DNA of 6,482 bases from Desulfuromusa sp. (GTDB lineage Bacteria > Desulfobacterota > Desulfuromonadia > Desulfuromonadales > Geopsychrobacteraceae), in NCBI GenBank assembly GCA_023145655.1, contig JAGLDI010000156.1:1-6482 (forward strand), in the 5' to 3' direction. Shown in pieces: positions 6,398 to 6,482 of the stretch. The notes below the pieces were generated by a model. It ran no database searches and was not told the origin of the DNA. It saw only the letters and a list, made by a program, of their open reading frames with translations. Each line of letters opens with the position of its first letter. The stretch's first letter is position 1. The position numbers and the translations under genes were made by a program.

Positions 6398-6482
6398 GTG
6401 GCACAACTGAGAAATAAAATTGAGAAGTTGATTCAACCTATTCTAGACGATCTGAATTGCGAACTGGTTGATCTTGAGTATC
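6398..6482 (+). CDS. rimP: Ribosome maturation factor RimP, N-terminal fragment
   Basis: Only the first 28 codons are present; the gene runs off the end of the window. RimP (formerly YhbC/YlxS) binds the 30S subunit and helps its late assembly. The visible residues, IEKLIQPILDDLNCELVDLEY, match the family's opening helix and first strand, where the pattern is L-I-x-P-x-(x)3-L-G-x-E-L-V-x-V-E-Y. Here the usual glycine before x-E-L is replaced by asparagine. The GTG start is supported by AAGGG at 6387-6391. In most bacteria rimP is followed by nusA and infB, so the right-hand flank probably holds that translation/transcription operon. Confidence 0.88.
   Translation, partial: MAQLRNKIEKLIQPILDDLNCELVDLEY

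Noticed and set aside
6399..6404. TGGCAC as the -24 element of a sigma-54 promoter
   Set aside because: The required TTGC-like -12 element is missing at the correct spacing, and the site lies inside the rimP coding start.

Overview
This window looks like ordinary, well-kept chromosomal housekeeping DNA. I found no mobile element, CRISPR array, tRNA/rRNA gene, defence system or biosynthetic cluster. The protein sequences, moderate GC content (judged by eye) and gene order suggest a deltaproteobacterium of the Desulfuromonadales (Desulfobacterota), near Geobacter, Desulfuromonas or Desulfuromusa. This placement rests on recalled family resemblance, not on a search.

Layout, all on the + strand: (a) positions 1-290 hold the 3' end of an Amidase_3-type N-acetylmuramoyl-L-alanine amidase gene; (b) 287-2986 is a full-length glnD (bifunctional PII uridylyltransferase/uridylyl-removing enzyme); (c) 2987-3889 is xerD (site-specific tyrosine recombinase); (d) 3932-5134 is an archaeal-type cofactor-independent phosphoglycerate mutase (apgM-like; some members of this branch are called proposed homoserine kinases); (e) 5127-5918 is trmJ (tRNA Cm32/Um32 2'-O-methyltransferase); (f) 5911-6273 is a 120-residue protein of unknown function; (g) 6274-6397 is a 124-nt intergenic leader with a candidate promoter and a clear intrinsic-terminator hairpin; (h) 6398-6482 is the start of rimP, which normally opens the rimP-nusA-infB operon.

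Genes (a) to (f) are packed so tightly (4-nt overlap, 0-nt gap, 42-nt gap, 8-nt overlap, 8-nt overlap) that they very probably form one transcription unit whose promoter lies upstream of the window. Their functions are diverse: cell-wall splitting, nitrogen signalling, chromosome dimer resolution, central metabolism and tRNA modification. The operon therefore looks like a growth/housekeeping unit and not a pathway.

The most interesting feature is the junction at 6274-6397. The terminator hairpin (6354-6375, followed by a T tract) ends only 22 nt before the rimP start codon. There is no room for a promoter between them, so any rimP transcript must read through this terminator. This arrangement suggests attenuation of the rimP-nusA operon, perhaps NusA-mediated autoregulation. 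The second item worth attention is the uncharacterised 120-aa protein translationally linked to trmJ.
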